Positions 51,830 through 59,954 of a stretch of DNA of 64,000 bases are shown in pieces (position 1 is the stretch's first letter; each line of letters opens with the position of its first letter). The stretch covers positions 880,068-944,067 of the forward strand of contig NZ_JADKRX010000001.1 in the NCBI RefSeq assembly GCF_015350975.1, read 5' to 3'. The notes under the pieces were generated by a model that saw nothing but the letters and a program-made list of their open reading frames with translations, did not search any database and was not told where the DNA came from. The position numbers and the translations under genes are program-made. The DNA is from Curtobacterium sp. VKM Ac-1395. GTDB taxonomy: Bacteria; Actinomycetota; Actinomycetes; Actinomycetales; Microbacteriaceae.

Positions 51830-52753
51830 TCAGGCGAGCGCGAGCGTGACCGACGCCGTCAGCGCCAGGCCGATGCCCACGGCCTGCAGCACGGCGAGCC
51901 GCTCCCGCAGCACGATCCCGGCGAGCACCACGGTGCCGATCGGGTAGAGCGCGTTGAGCACGCTGATCACGGGCAGCGTCGAGGGGTCCGTGCTCGAGTG
52001 CAGGCCGGTCTGGATGAACACGTTCGCCAGGGCGTCGAACACCCCGCACGCCACGACCACCAGCGCGAGCCGGCGGACCGTTCCGGCGACGGCCGGGGGA
52101 CCGGCCACGTCGCCAGCGCCGGCCGAGGCGGCGACGCGGGAGGAGCCTCCTGTCCGGACGGCCGCAGCGACCGCCGCCGCCCCCAGCAGCACCGCCTGCA
52201 GCAGCCGCGCGACGACCAGCGGGGCCATGCCGGAGTCCGCCGGGGTCTCGTTGAAGGCCAGCACGATCCCGCCGAAGCCGCACCCGGCGACCGCTGCCGT
52301 GACCACGCCGCGCGCCGTCAGTCGAGCGCCACCGGGGTCCCGTACCGACGCCACGAGCACGACGGCCACGACCGCGACGACCAGCGCCCCGATCGCCACC
52401 GGGGACAGCACGGTCCCGCCCACGAGCGCGACCACGACCGGCACCACGGCGGCGAACACCGCGGTCAGTGGCGACAGGACGCTCATCGGCCCCATCGCCA
52501 GCGCGGCGTAGAGCAGGAGCACGCCGACCGCGCCGGAGACGCCGGCGACCGCGCCCCACAGGGTGGCCTGCCACGAGGCCCGTCCGCCGACGAGTGCCAG
52601 CGCGACCAGGAGCGGTGCGATGCCGACGACGGCCGCGAGTGCCGCGACGGTGACGGGTCGGAGCCGCCGCGACGCCAGACCGCCGAGGAAGTCGGCGAAC
52701 CCGTACACGAGCGCGCCACAGAGGCCCAGCACGACGGTGATCACGGGTCCCAT
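51830..52753 (-). CDS. EamA-family (DMT) transporter
   Basis: 307 aa with ten hydrophobic helices in two EamA repeats: VVLGLCGALVYGFADFLGGLASRRLRPVTVAAL ... SVLSPLTAVFAAVVPVVVALVGG, and RGVVTAAVAGCGFGGIVLAFNE ... VISVLNALYPIGTVVLAGIVLRERL. The final ERLAVLQAVGIGLALTASVTLALA is typical of the family. The substrate is unknown. It is convergent with the GNAT gene (20 bp apart). Confidence 0.9.
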   Translation of the reverse strand: MGPVITVVLGLCGALVYGFADFLGGLASRRLRPVTVAALAAVVGIAPLLVALALVGGRASWQATLWGAVAGVSGAVGVLLLYAALAMGPMSVLSPLTAVFAAVVPVVVALVGGTVLSPVAIGALVVAVVAVVLVASVRDPGGARLTARGVVTAAVAGCGFGGIVLAFNETPADSGMAPLVVARLLQAVLLGAAAVAAAVRTGGSSRVAASAGAGDVAGPPAVAGTVRRLALVVVACGVFDALANVFIQTGLHSSTDPSTLPVISVLNALYPIGTVVLAGIVLRERLAVLQAVGIGLALTASVTLALA

Positions 52754-52779
52754 CCTGCCCTCACCGGTACTGTGCGATG

Positions 52780-53928
52780 GTGAGCGTTCCCTACCACCGT
52801 CTCTTCCGCGTCGACGGCCGCTGGCGCTGGTGGCGTCCGCTCGTCGCCATCGCGTTCCTCGCCGGGTGGTACCTGGTGTCGCAGATCCTGATCACGGTCG
52901 CCTACTTCGTGCCCATCGGGGCCACGCAGGGGCCGCAGGGACTGCTCGACCTCGAGCAGAGCCTGCAGAAGGGCGCGCTCGACCCGACGGACCCGATCGT
53001 GCTGTCGCTGTCCCTGGTGTCGCTCGTCGTGCTGCTCCCGGGGATCATGCTCGCGGTGAAGATCGCGCGCCTCGGCCCGGCGAACACCCTGTCGTCGGTG
53101 CGCTTCCGCGTGCGCTGGCGCTGGGCGGCGTGGTGCCTGCTGCCGACGCTGGTGATCGCGGTCATCATGTTCGTCGTCCAGACCGGGGTCTTCGACCCCA
53201 CGAACGGTCAGGTGTTCGGTCCCGGCAGCATGTTCACGTTCGACGGCGGCTTCGGGTGGAACCACGACGCGATCGGACAGTCGACCGTCTCCGTCGAGAC
53301 CCTCACCCTGACGATCGCGATGGTCGTCCTGCTCGTGCCGTTCCAGGGCGCAGCGGAGGAGTACGTCTTCCGCGGCTTCCTCATGCAGACCCTCGGCGCC
53401 TGGATCCCGTGGCGCAAGGTCGGCGCCGTCGTCGCCGTCCTCGTCTCCACCGTCGTGTTCGCCCTGCTGCACATCCCGAACGGCTACAACGTCTGGGGCA
53501 TCCTCGACGTCGGCTCGTTCGGGCTCGTCGCGGCGGTCATCGTGCTCCGGACCGGCGGGCTCGAGGCCACCGTCCTGCAGCACGCCTTCAACAACATCAT
53601 GATCTTCGTGCTCCAGGCGCCCGGCTGGTCGAAGGTCGACCTCGACTCCTCGAACGGCACCGTCGTCGGCTGGCTCGTCACCCTCGGCACGTCGCTGGCG
53701 TACTGGGGCATGGTCGAGTTCCTCGCCCACTGGCGCGGGCTCGACCGCCGTTTCCCGGGTGCCGAGACCCCGCGCTTCCGCGGCACGGTGCCCACCTGGG
53801 CAGGCGGCACGCGCTGGGTCCGGCCGGGAGGCACCGGCTGGTCGGGTGCACCGGCTCGCTCCGAGGGGGTGGCCGGGTCCACTGCCGCGGTCGCGCCCGC
53901 CGGGTCGGTCGCCGGGACCGGCAGCTGA
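52780..53928 (+). CDS. CPBP-family intramembrane glutamic protease
   Basis: 382 aa, about eight membrane helices. The catalytic motif PFQGAAEEYVFRGFLMQTLGAWI (EExxxR) and downstream FALLHIPNGYN and LQHAFNNIM (His) define the CAAX protease/bacteriocin-processing (CPBP) family. The C-terminal about 60 residues are Pro/Gly/Arg-rich and cytosolic. GTG 52780 is preferred over ATG 52777 because the -10-like TACTGT (52768-52773) ends 6 nt before GTG; both give nearly the same protein. The substrate is unknown; family members process peptides or confer immunity. Confidence 0.88.
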   Translation: MSVPYHRLFRVDGRWRWWRPLVAIAFLAGWYLVSQILITVAYFVPIGATQGPQGLLDLEQSLQKGALDPTDPIVLSLSLVSLVVLLPGIMLAVKIARLGPANTLSSVRFRVRWRWAAWCLLPTLVIAVIMFVVQTGVFDPTNGQVFGPGSMFTFDGGFGWNHDAIGQSTVSVETLTLTIAMVVLLVPFQGAAEEYVFRGFLMQTLGAWIPWRKVGAVVAVLVSTVVFALLHIPNGYNVWGILDVGSFGLVAAVIVLRTGGLEATVLQHAFNNIMIFVLQAPGWSKVDLDSSNGTVVGWLVTLGTSLAYWGMVEFLAHWRGLDRRFPGAETPRFRGTVPTWAGGTRWVRPGGTGWSGAPARSEGVAGSTAAVAPAGSVAGTGS

Positions 53929-54043
53929 CCGCGCGCGGCGGGTCGGTCGCCGGCACCGATCGTCGACGGTGCCGCTGTGGACAGCTGACCGTGCGCCTGT
54001 GGACAGCGGGATCGGTGTCGCCGGTCGCCCGTAGGCTGGACGC

Positions 54044-55897
54044 ATGAGCACCACCTCGGCCGCCGTCGTGCCCGACGCGTCCCCGTCGCGCACCGCGGCG
54101 CTCGACGTCCTGCACCGGGTGTGGGGGTACGACGACTTCCGCGGGGAACAGGCGTCGATCATCGACCGCGTGGTGTCCGGGCAGGACGCCCTGGTCCTCA
54201 TGCCCACGGGTGGCGGCAAGTCGCTCTGCTACCAGGTGCCCGCGCTCGTCCGCGACGGCGTCGGGGTCGTCGTCTCGCCGCTGATCGCCCTGATGCAGGA
54301 CCAGGTCGACGCCCTCGCAGCGAACGGCGTCAAGGCCGCGTTCCTCAACTCCACGCAGGGCCCCGACGAGCGTGCCCGGGTCGAGCGTGCCGTCGTGCAG
54401 GGCGAGGTGGACATGCTCTACCTCGCGCCCGAACGACTCCGGCTCGAGTCCACCCGTGCACTGCTCGACCGCGCCCGCATCGCCCTGTTCGCGATCGACG
54501 AGGCCCACTGTGTCGCGCAGTGGGGCCACGACTTCCGCCCGGACTACCTCGAGCTGAGCGTCCTGCACGAGCGCTGGCCGACGGTGCCGCGGATCGCGCT
54601 CACCGCCACGGCCACCCCGCAGACGCACCGCGAGATCTCCGGCCGCCTCGGGCTGGACGACGCCGAGCACTTCGTCGCCGACTTCGACCGACCGAACATC
54701 CAGTACCGGATCGAACCCAAGACGGGCGCGCTCCAGCAGCTGCTGACGTTCATCCGCACCGAGCACAAGGGCGACGCCGGCATCGTGTACTGCCTGTCGC
54801 GCAACTCGGTCGAGCGCACGGCCGCGGCGCTCGTCGACCAGGGCATCCCCGCGCTGCCGTACCACGCGGGCCTCGACGTCCGGGTCCGCGAGCGCAACCA
54901 GTCCCGCTTCCTGCGCGAGGACGGCATCGTGATGGTCGCCACGATCGCGTTCGGCATGGGCATCGACAAGCCCGACGTCCGCTTCGTCGCCCACCTCGAC
55001 CTGCCGAAGTCGGTCGAGGGCTACTACCAGGAGACCGGCCGTGCCGGGCGTGACGGTCAGCCCTCCACCGCGTGGTTGGCGTACGGGCTGAACGACGTCG
55101 TGCAGCAGCGCCGGATGATCGACCAGTCCGAGGGCGACGCCGCCCACCGCCGCCAGCTCAGCGCGCACCTCGACGCCATGCTGGCGCTCTGCGAGACGAT
55201 CGAGTGCCGCCGGGTGCGGTTGCTCGCGTACTTCGGGCAGGAGTCCACGGCCTGCGGCAACTGCGACACGTGCATCGCCCCGCCCGAGTCGTGGGACGGC
55301 ACCGTGCCGGCGCAGAAGCTCCTGTCGACCATCGTGCGGCTCGACCGCGAGCGCGGCCAGCGGTACGGCGTCGCCCACCTCGTCGACATCCTCGTGGGCA
55401 AGCAGTCGCCGCGTGTGCAGGAACTCAAGCACGAGTCCCTCGCCACCTTCGGCATCGGCGCGGACCTGTCCGAGGCCGAGTGGCGCACCGTGGCCCGACA
55501 GGTCCTCGCGCAGGGCTACGCCGCCGTGTCGAGCGACGGCTTCGGCACGCTCGTCCTCAGCCAGAGCAGCGCCGAGGTCCTCGCCGGTCGCGTGCAGGTG
55601 CTCATGCGTCGTGACCCGGTCAAGGCGCCCCGAGCCAGCCGTGGTCGTCGGACAGTCGTATCCGACATGCCGCAGGAAGCCGTCGGCCTGTTCGAGGCAC
55701 TGCGGGCATGGCGTGCAGCGCAGGCTCGCGAGCAGGGCGTCCCCGCGTACGTGGTCTTCAACGACGCGACCCTCCGGGGGATCGCGGCAGTCCGTCCGTC
55801 CGACGTCGACCAGCTCGCCGAGATCTCCGGCGTCGGTGCTGCGAAGCTCGAGTCCTACGGCCGTGCCGTGCTCGACGTGGTGGCCGCCGCGGAGTGA
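54044..55897 (+). CDS. recQ: ATP-dependent DNA helicase RecQ
   Basis: 617 aa. FRGEQASIIDRVVSGQDALVLMPTGGGKSLCYQVPAL (motifs 0/I), LIALMQDQVDAL (Ia), AIDEAHCVAQWGHDFR (II, DEAH), ALTATATPQ (III), GIVYCLSRNSVERTAAAL (IV), ATIAFGMGIDKPDVRFVAH (V) and QETGRAGRDGQP (VI) are all present. Next come the zinc-binding CRRVRLLAYFGQESTACGNCDTC, winged helix, and a C-terminal HRDC domain (DVDQLAEISGVGAAKLESYG). It unwinds recombination intermediates. TAGGCT (54032-54037) ends 6 nt before ATG 54044. Confidence 0.96.
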   Translation: MSTTSAAVVPDASPSRTAALDVLHRVWGYDDFRGEQASIIDRVVSGQDALVLMPTGGGKSLCYQVPALVRDGVGVVVSPLIALMQDQVDALAANGVKAAFLNSTQGPDERARVERAVVQGEVDMLYLAPERLRLESTRALLDRARIALFAIDEAHCVAQWGHDFRPDYLELSVLHERWPTVPRIALTATATPQTHREISGRLGLDDAEHFVADFDRPNIQYRIEPKTGALQQLLTFIRTEHKGDAGIVYCLSRNSVERTAAALVDQGIPALPYHAGLDVRVRERNQSRFLREDGIVMVATIAFGMGIDKPDVRFVAHLDLPKSVEGYYQETGRAGRDGQPSTAWLAYGLNDVVQQRRMIDQSEGDAAHRRQLSAHLDAMLALCETIECRRVRLLAYFGQESTACGNCDTCIAPPESWDGTVPAQKLLSTIVRLDRERGQRYGVAHLVDILVGKQSPRVQELKHESLATFGIGADLSEAEWRTVARQVLAQGYAAVSSDGFGTLVLSQSSAEVLAGRVQVLMRRDPVKAPRASRGRRTVVSDMPQEAVGLFEALRAWRAAQAREQGVPAYVVFNDATLRGIAAVRPSDVDQLAEISGVGAAKLESYGRAVLDVVAAAE

Positions 55898-55978
55898 CCC
55901 GGGGCACATGCCGCTGTCGACATGTGCGTCCTCGGCCCGTGGCTACACTCGGTACCTCCCGCCCCGAGGAGGCTGCAG

Positions 55979-56722
55979 GTGTCCGGTTCGTCGTTGTTCG
56001 CCACCGTGCTCGGGCGTGGGGTGGTGGCACCGCTCGCACGGGTGCTCTGGCGCCCCAGGATCGTCGGGCGGAAGAACGTCCCGAAGCGCGGCGCGGTCAT
56101 CCTGGCGAGCAACCACCGGTCCTTCATCGACTCCCCGGCGATCACGATCATGGCCCCGCGCAAGGTGTCGTTCCTGGCGAAGCAGGAGTACTTCACCGGG
56201 ACGGGGTTCCGCGGTGGTGTCTCCCGCGCGTTCTTCGGAGCGATCGGGGCGATCGGCGTCGAGCGTGGCGCGGGTGCTGCGGCGCAGCAAGCCCTCGACC
56301 TCGGGCTCGCCCGCCTGCAGGAGGGTGAGGCCTTCGCGATCTACCCGGAGGGCACCCGGTCGCTCGACGGCCGGATCTACCGCGGGCGGACCGGTGTCGC
56401 CTGGCTGGCCCTGACGAGCGGAGCGCCCGTCGTGCCCGTCGCGCTCACCGGGACCGAGGACGTGCAGCCCGTCGGCGCCCGTGTCCCGAAGCTCGCGCGG
56501 GTGACGATCGAGTTCGGGGAGCCGCTCGACCTGTCGTCCTTCGGCGAGGCCTCGTCCGGACGTGCACGTCGCCACGCGACCGATGCGGTGATGGCGGCGA
56601 TCCAGGCGATGAGCGGCCAGGAGCCCGCGAACGCCTACAACAACCCGCCCGCCACCATCGTCGAGCGGGTCCGTCGGGCACTGCACCGGGATGACCCGAG
56701 CGAAGCGGTCGAACCCGACTGA
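55979..56722 (+). CDS. 1-acyl-sn-glycerol-3-phosphate acyltransferase-like (PlsC family)
   Basis: 247 aa. Acyltransferase motifs: NHRSFIDSPAITIMAP (HX4D, I), SRAFFGAIGAIGVERG (II), AIYPEGTRSLDGRIYRGRTGVAWLAL (III, EGTR) and VVPVALTGTEDVQPVG (IV). It is membrane-peripheral and transfers acyl chains in phospholipid synthesis. GTG 55979 is chosen because GAGGAGG lies 7 nt upstream; a -10-like TACACT lies near 55,943. The ORF could begin earlier, but the upstream codons show no family similarity. Confidence 0.9.
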   Translation: MSGSSLFATVLGRGVVAPLARVLWRPRIVGRKNVPKRGAVILASNHRSFIDSPAITIMAPRKVSFLAKQEYFTGTGFRGGVSRAFFGAIGAIGVERGAGAAAQQALDLGLARLQEGEAFAIYPEGTRSLDGRIYRGRTGVAWLALTSGAPVVPVALTGTEDVQPVGARVPKLARVTIEFGEPLDLSSFGEASSGRARRHATDAVMAAIQAMSGQEPANAYNNPPATIVERVRRALHRDDPSEAVEPD

Positions 56723-56767
56723 GCACCTGCCGCTATTGCAGATACGAAATATCAGTGCTTGAATGGA

Positions 56768-56792
56768 GACCGTGCCCGCGCTGGGCACGGTC
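56768..56792 (+). terminator. Hairpin terminator after the PlsC gene
   Basis: GACCGTGCCC (56768-56777) pairs perfectly with GGGCACGGTC (56783-56792) around a 5-nt loop. It follows an unusually AT-rich stretch (about 56,733-56,762). Confidence 0.65.
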
Positions 56793-56846
56793 CCGCCGCC
56801 CGAACACGGAACAGGGACCTCACCCCGTGATCGGAAGGTCAGCAGC

Positions 56847-57194
56847 ATGTCCTCCACCCCGCTCTACGACGCCGTCTCCCGGCGGCACGACCGTGCCGCC
56901 TCTGCCGGACCACGCCGCACCACGACCCCGGTTGCACAGCCCGCCACTGCTCCGACCTCGCCGCTGTCCGCCCCGGTCGCCGCGACCCGGTCCACGCTCG
57001 TCCCCGCCGCCCTCGTCGCCGCGATCGACGACATCCCCGTCCGGGTCGCCTCCGCGCTCCCGCAGGTGGTCAGCGTCCGTCCAGAGCAGTTCGTGCTGGT
57101 CGAAGCCGTCGCCGACGCCGTGACCCGCGCCGTCGTGGACGCCGTCGCGGTGGAGCTCGACCGCATCCACGCCGACGGCGCTGTCCGCGTCTGA
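56847..57194 (+). CDS. Uncharacterised small protein, 115 aa
   Basis: The N-terminal half is Ser/Thr/Pro/Ala-rich and probably disordered. The C-terminal half is a compact helical segment (RSTLVPAALVAAIDDIPVRVASALPQVVSVRPEQFVLVEAVADAVTRAVVDAVAVELDRIHADG) with no charged catalytic pattern. ATG 56847 follows GGAAGG. It stands 16 bp before the M23 peptidase gene in the same direction and is probably co-transcribed with it. No family recognised. Confidence 0.65.
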   Translation: MSSTPLYDAVSRRHDRAASAGPRRTTTPVAQPATAPTSPLSAPVAATRSTLVPAALVAAIDDIPVRVASALPQVVSVRPEQFVLVEAVADAVTRAVVDAVAVELDRIHADGAVRV

Positions 57195-57210
57195 CCCGCT
57201 CCGCTGCCCG

Positions 57211-58086
57211 ATGACGACGAACGACGCGCTGCCGAAGCGCCCGCGCGGGGCCGAACGTTGCGCAGCGAACACCGCGGCGGCACGGACATCGCGGTCGTCG
57301 CGTCCGTCTCGCAGCTCCGGACCTGCCACGGGTCCGTCCCAGTCCTCCGGTACGGCGGTGTCCCCTCCCGCCGTGCCGGAGCCCACGCCTCGGCGCCCGG
57401 CCGTCCCGGTGACAGCTCGTCGGCGCCGTCGGGCCGTCCCGCTGACGGCCACCGCGGTCGCTGCGTGCCTGTTCGTGACCGTCGCCTCGCCGCAGTCGGC
57501 CCTCGCGACGCCGACCGACGCCGTGTCAGAGTCGACCACTCCGATCGCCGCGATGGACGCGCAGGAGTACCGCGCCGCAGGGTCCGTGGACATCGACACG
57601 GACCGCGACGGCTTCTCCGTCCAGCGGGCCCCGAGCCGGGTGCCGCGCGGCATCCTCGGCGCAGCGCTCCCGGCGGGTGACTCCGTCGTCCGTCCGGTCG
57701 ACGGCTCCGTCCCCGCGGCGGGTGGCTTCGGGTCGCGCTGGGTCGACGGCTGTGCGGCGTGCTCGACGAACCACGAGGGGCTCGACTTCGCAGCACCCAT
57801 CGGCACCCCGGCCGTCGCGGCGATGTCCGGCGTGGTCGTGTCGGCCGGCGTGCTCGGCGGGTACGGCAACCAGGTCCTCGTGCAGCACGCCGACGGCCTG
57901 CAGACGCGCTACGGACACCTGTCCCAGATCGCCGTCCGTGTCGGGCAGGTCGTGACCGCGGGGGAGCGCATCGGGGCGGTCGGCAACACCGGCGTCTCGA
58001 CCGGTCCGCACCTGCACTTCGAGGTCATCGTGTCGGGCCGCCCGGTCGACCCGGCGGTCTGGCTGCGGGCCCACGCGCTCCTCTGA
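57211..58086 (+). CDS. M23-family peptidoglycan endopeptidase (LytM/gp13-like)
   Basis: 291 aa. A long basic N-terminal tail (about 1-75) precedes a hydrophobic segment (AVPLTATAVAACLFVTVASPQSALA) that acts as signal or anchor. A linker follows, then the M23 domain: VRPVDGSVPAAGGFGSRW, CSTNHEGLDFAAPIGTPAVAAMSGVVVSAG (zinc His and Asp), and GYGNQVLVQHADGLQTRYGHLS and STGPHLHFEVIV (HxH). It should cleave peptidoglycan crosslinks outside the cell. Start ATG 57211 lies 16 bp after the preceding gene. Confidence 0.9.
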   Translation: MTTNDALPKRPRGAERCAANTAAARTSRSSRPSRSSGPATGPSQSSGTAVSPPAVPEPTPRRPAVPVTARRRRRAVPLTATAVAACLFVTVASPQSALATPTDAVSESTTPIAAMDAQEYRAAGSVDIDTDRDGFSVQRAPSRVPRGILGAALPAGDSVVRPVDGSVPAAGGFGSRWVDGCAACSTNHEGLDFAAPIGTPAVAAMSGVVVSAGVLGGYGNQVLVQHADGLQTRYGHLSQIAVRVGQVVTAGERIGAVGNTGVSTGPHLHFEVIVSGRPVDPAVWLRAHALL

Positions 58087-58160
58087 GAACCGGGCGTCGT
58101 CGCCGCGTACCGTTCGACGAGCCGTCGGCACCGAGCCGACCGGCAGGACGGAGACACACG

Positions 58161-59009
58161 GTGCGCGTGACGGTGTTGGGAACAGGAGCCATGGGGGCCG
58201 GAGTGGCGCAGTCGCTCCTCCGCGAGGGACACGACGTGACGGCGTGGAACCGGAGCCGGGAGCGCGCCGAGCCCCTCGCCGAGCACGGTGCGACCGTCGC
58301 TGACGACGCGGGCAGCGCCGTCGCCGAGGCCGAGGTCGTCCTGCTGACGCTCTTCGACGCCGACGCGGTGGTCGACGTCCTCGAGCAGGCAGCGGGGGAC
58401 GCACCGACGGACGCCGTCTGGGTGCAGGCCTCGACGGTCGGGGTCGAGGGCAGCGAGACCGTCGTGCAGATCGCGGCGAAGTACGGCATCACCCTGGTCG
58501 AGGCCATGATGCTCGGCACGAAGACCCCGGCGGAGCAGGGCAAGCTGACGATGCTCGCCGCCGGTCCCGCGGCGACGCTGGACGCCATCGACCCGGTGCT
58601 CGACGCGATCGGCGCCAAGACCGTCCGCGCCGGTGACCGCGTCGGCGAGGGCACCGCGCTCAAGCTCGCCGCCAACGCCTGGATCGCGTCGATCACGGCG
58701 GCGACCGGACAGTCCCTCGCCATCGCGCGGGGACTCGGCATCGACCCGGCACTCTTCCTCCAGGCGATCGAGGGCTCGGCGAGCGACTCCGCCTACGCGC
58801 ACACGAAGGGCACGTCGATGATGGCCGGGGAGTTCCCCGCGCAGTTCGCCCTCGACGGCCTCCGGAAGGACATCGGCCTCATCACCGATGCCGCCCGGGC
58901 GAACGGGGTGTCGACGACGCTCCTCGACGCGCTCGGTCGGGTCTACGCGGACGCCAGCGCTGCCGGCCACGGCAAGGACGACATCGCGGCGGTCAGCACG
59001 GCCTTCTGA
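58161..59009 (+). CDS. NAD(P)-dependent beta-hydroxyacid dehydrogenase (HIBADH family)
   Basis: 282 aa. The Rossmann start RVTVLGTGAMGAGVAQSLLREGHDVTAWNRS (GxGxMG) is followed by AEVVLLTLFDADAVVDVL. A substrate-binding segment (VEAMMLGTKTPAEQGKLTMLAAGP) and the C-terminal helical domain with the catalytic Lys region VGEGTALKLAANAWIASITAATGQSLAIARGLGIDP complete the family pattern. It probably reduces or oxidises a small beta-hydroxy or succinic-semialdehyde-type acid; the specific substrate is unknown. GTG 58161 is the start. Confidence 0.9.
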   Translation: MRVTVLGTGAMGAGVAQSLLREGHDVTAWNRSRERAEPLAEHGATVADDAGSAVAEAEVVLLTLFDADAVVDVLEQAAGDAPTDAVWVQASTVGVEGSETVVQIAAKYGITLVEAMMLGTKTPAEQGKLTMLAAGPAATLDAIDPVLDAIGAKTVRAGDRVGEGTALKLAANAWIASITAATGQSLAIARGLGIDPALFLQAIEGSASDSAYAHTKGTSMMAGEFPAQFALDGLRKDIGLITDAARANGVSTTLLDALGRVYADASAAGHGKDDIAAVSTAF

Positions 59010-59022
59010 GCAGCACGCCGCA

Positions 59023-59226
59023 CTAGTCGCGACGGAAGAGCCGTCGGAGCTTCGTCCCGAGGCGTCCGACGGCTTCGTCGTTCATCGTGTTCGCCAGGTC
59101 GAAGGCCTCACGAGCCGGGTCGGAGCCGTCCCGGATGCGCCGGAGTGCGGCGTTCGCGCGCGCTCGGGCGTCGAGTTCTGCGAGGGGCATGTCGTCCTCG
59201 GGCTCGTGCGGCCGGGCTTCCGTCAT
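59023..59226 (-). CDS. Small charged protein, 67 aa, unknown
   Basis: MTEARPHEPEDDMPLAELDARARANAALRRIRDG then DPAREAFDLANTMNDEAVGRLGTKLRRLFRRD: an acidic start, helical middle and basic C-terminus. No domain recognised. It is supported by ATG 59226 with TAGCCT (59233-59238, minus strand) exactly 6 nt upstream, and by placement in the gap between convergent genes without overlap. Confidence 0.6.
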   Translation of the reverse strand: MTEARPHEPEDDMPLAELDARARANAALRRIRDGSDPAREAFDLANTMNDEAVGRLGTKLRRLFRRD

Positions 59227-59272
59227 GACTGCAGGCTACGCGTGCCGTGGTGAGCCGCGTGTGCGTGCTGGG

Positions 59273-59821
59273 CTACGCCTGCGGGGGCACCGAGCGGGGT
59301 CCGTCCGCGCGCCTGGCCGTCTTGTCGGCGTCGATCTCGTCGACGACGGAGGTCATCTCCTCGAGGAACTCCACGACGACGGCCATGTCCACCGACGGCA
59401 GGTGCTCGGCGACGGCGAACGCGCGGGTGTCCAGCTCGTCGATGACGGTGATGGCACGGCGCATCGACGACCCCGAAGCGCTGAGGATGACGCCCCGGCG
59501 GTCGTTCGGGTCCGGGCGGCGCTCGACGTGGCCGCTCTGCACGAGTCGGTCCACGAGGGCGGACGTCGACGCCGGCGTGATCTGCAGGCGTTCCGCGAGC
59601 TCCTTGGCGTTCACCGCGTGGCCGTCGGCCTCGGCGTCGACCAGGACCCGGAGGGCCAGGAGCGCGTTCTCGCCGATCCCCAGGGCCTCTCGTGCACGAC
59701 GCTGCGCAGCGCTCTCGGCCGTGCGGTAGCGCCGGAGGGCGTTCAGCACGTCCACCGCGTCGACCCGGGACCCGTTGCCGTACCAGTACCCCGTGGTGTT
59801 CGTCGTCACCTCGGAACTCAT
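59273..59821 (-). CDS. MarR-family transcriptional regulator
   Basis: 182 aa. AVDVLNALRRYRTAESAAQRRAREALGIGENALLALRVLVDAEADG is the dimerisation region, and HAVNAKELAERLQITPASTSALVDRLVQSGHVERRPDPNDRRGVILSASG is the wHTH with the DRR wing. The C-terminal helix ends in a basic, Pro-rich tail. No enzyme or transporter is in its operon. TAGAAT (59829-59834, minus strand) lies 7 nt before ATG 59821, and CTAG repeats with a GTTAGGTTGTC centre in the promoter may be its operator. Confidence 0.9.
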   Translation of the reverse strand: MSSEVTTNTTGYWYGNGSRVDAVDVLNALRRYRTAESAAQRRAREALGIGENALLALRVLVDAEADGHAVNAKELAERLQITPASTSALVDRLVQSGHVERRPDPNDRRGVILSASGSSMRRAITVIDELDTRAFAVAEHLPSVDMAVVVEFLEEMTSVVDEIDADKTARRADGPRSVPPQA

Positions 59822-59828
59822 GGTCGAG

Positions 59829-59857
59829 ATTCTAGGCGCTCTAGTTAGGTTGTCTAG
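59829..59857 (-). promoter_or_regulatory. Promoter and candidate operator of the 59,821 MarR gene
   Basis: -10 TAGAAT (59829-59834), 17-nt spacer, and CTAGAC (59852-59857) at the -35. CTAG occurs three times in this short stretch, and the DNA between the elements is AT-richer than its surroundings. Confidence 0.45.
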
Positions 59858-59954
59858 CGACCGAGCCAGTCCACGCGTTCGCAACACCCGTGACGCGGCC
59901 TCGAAACACCGACGCAATGCGGGGTCAGTAGGTTCACGGCATGCAGGAGCCGCG

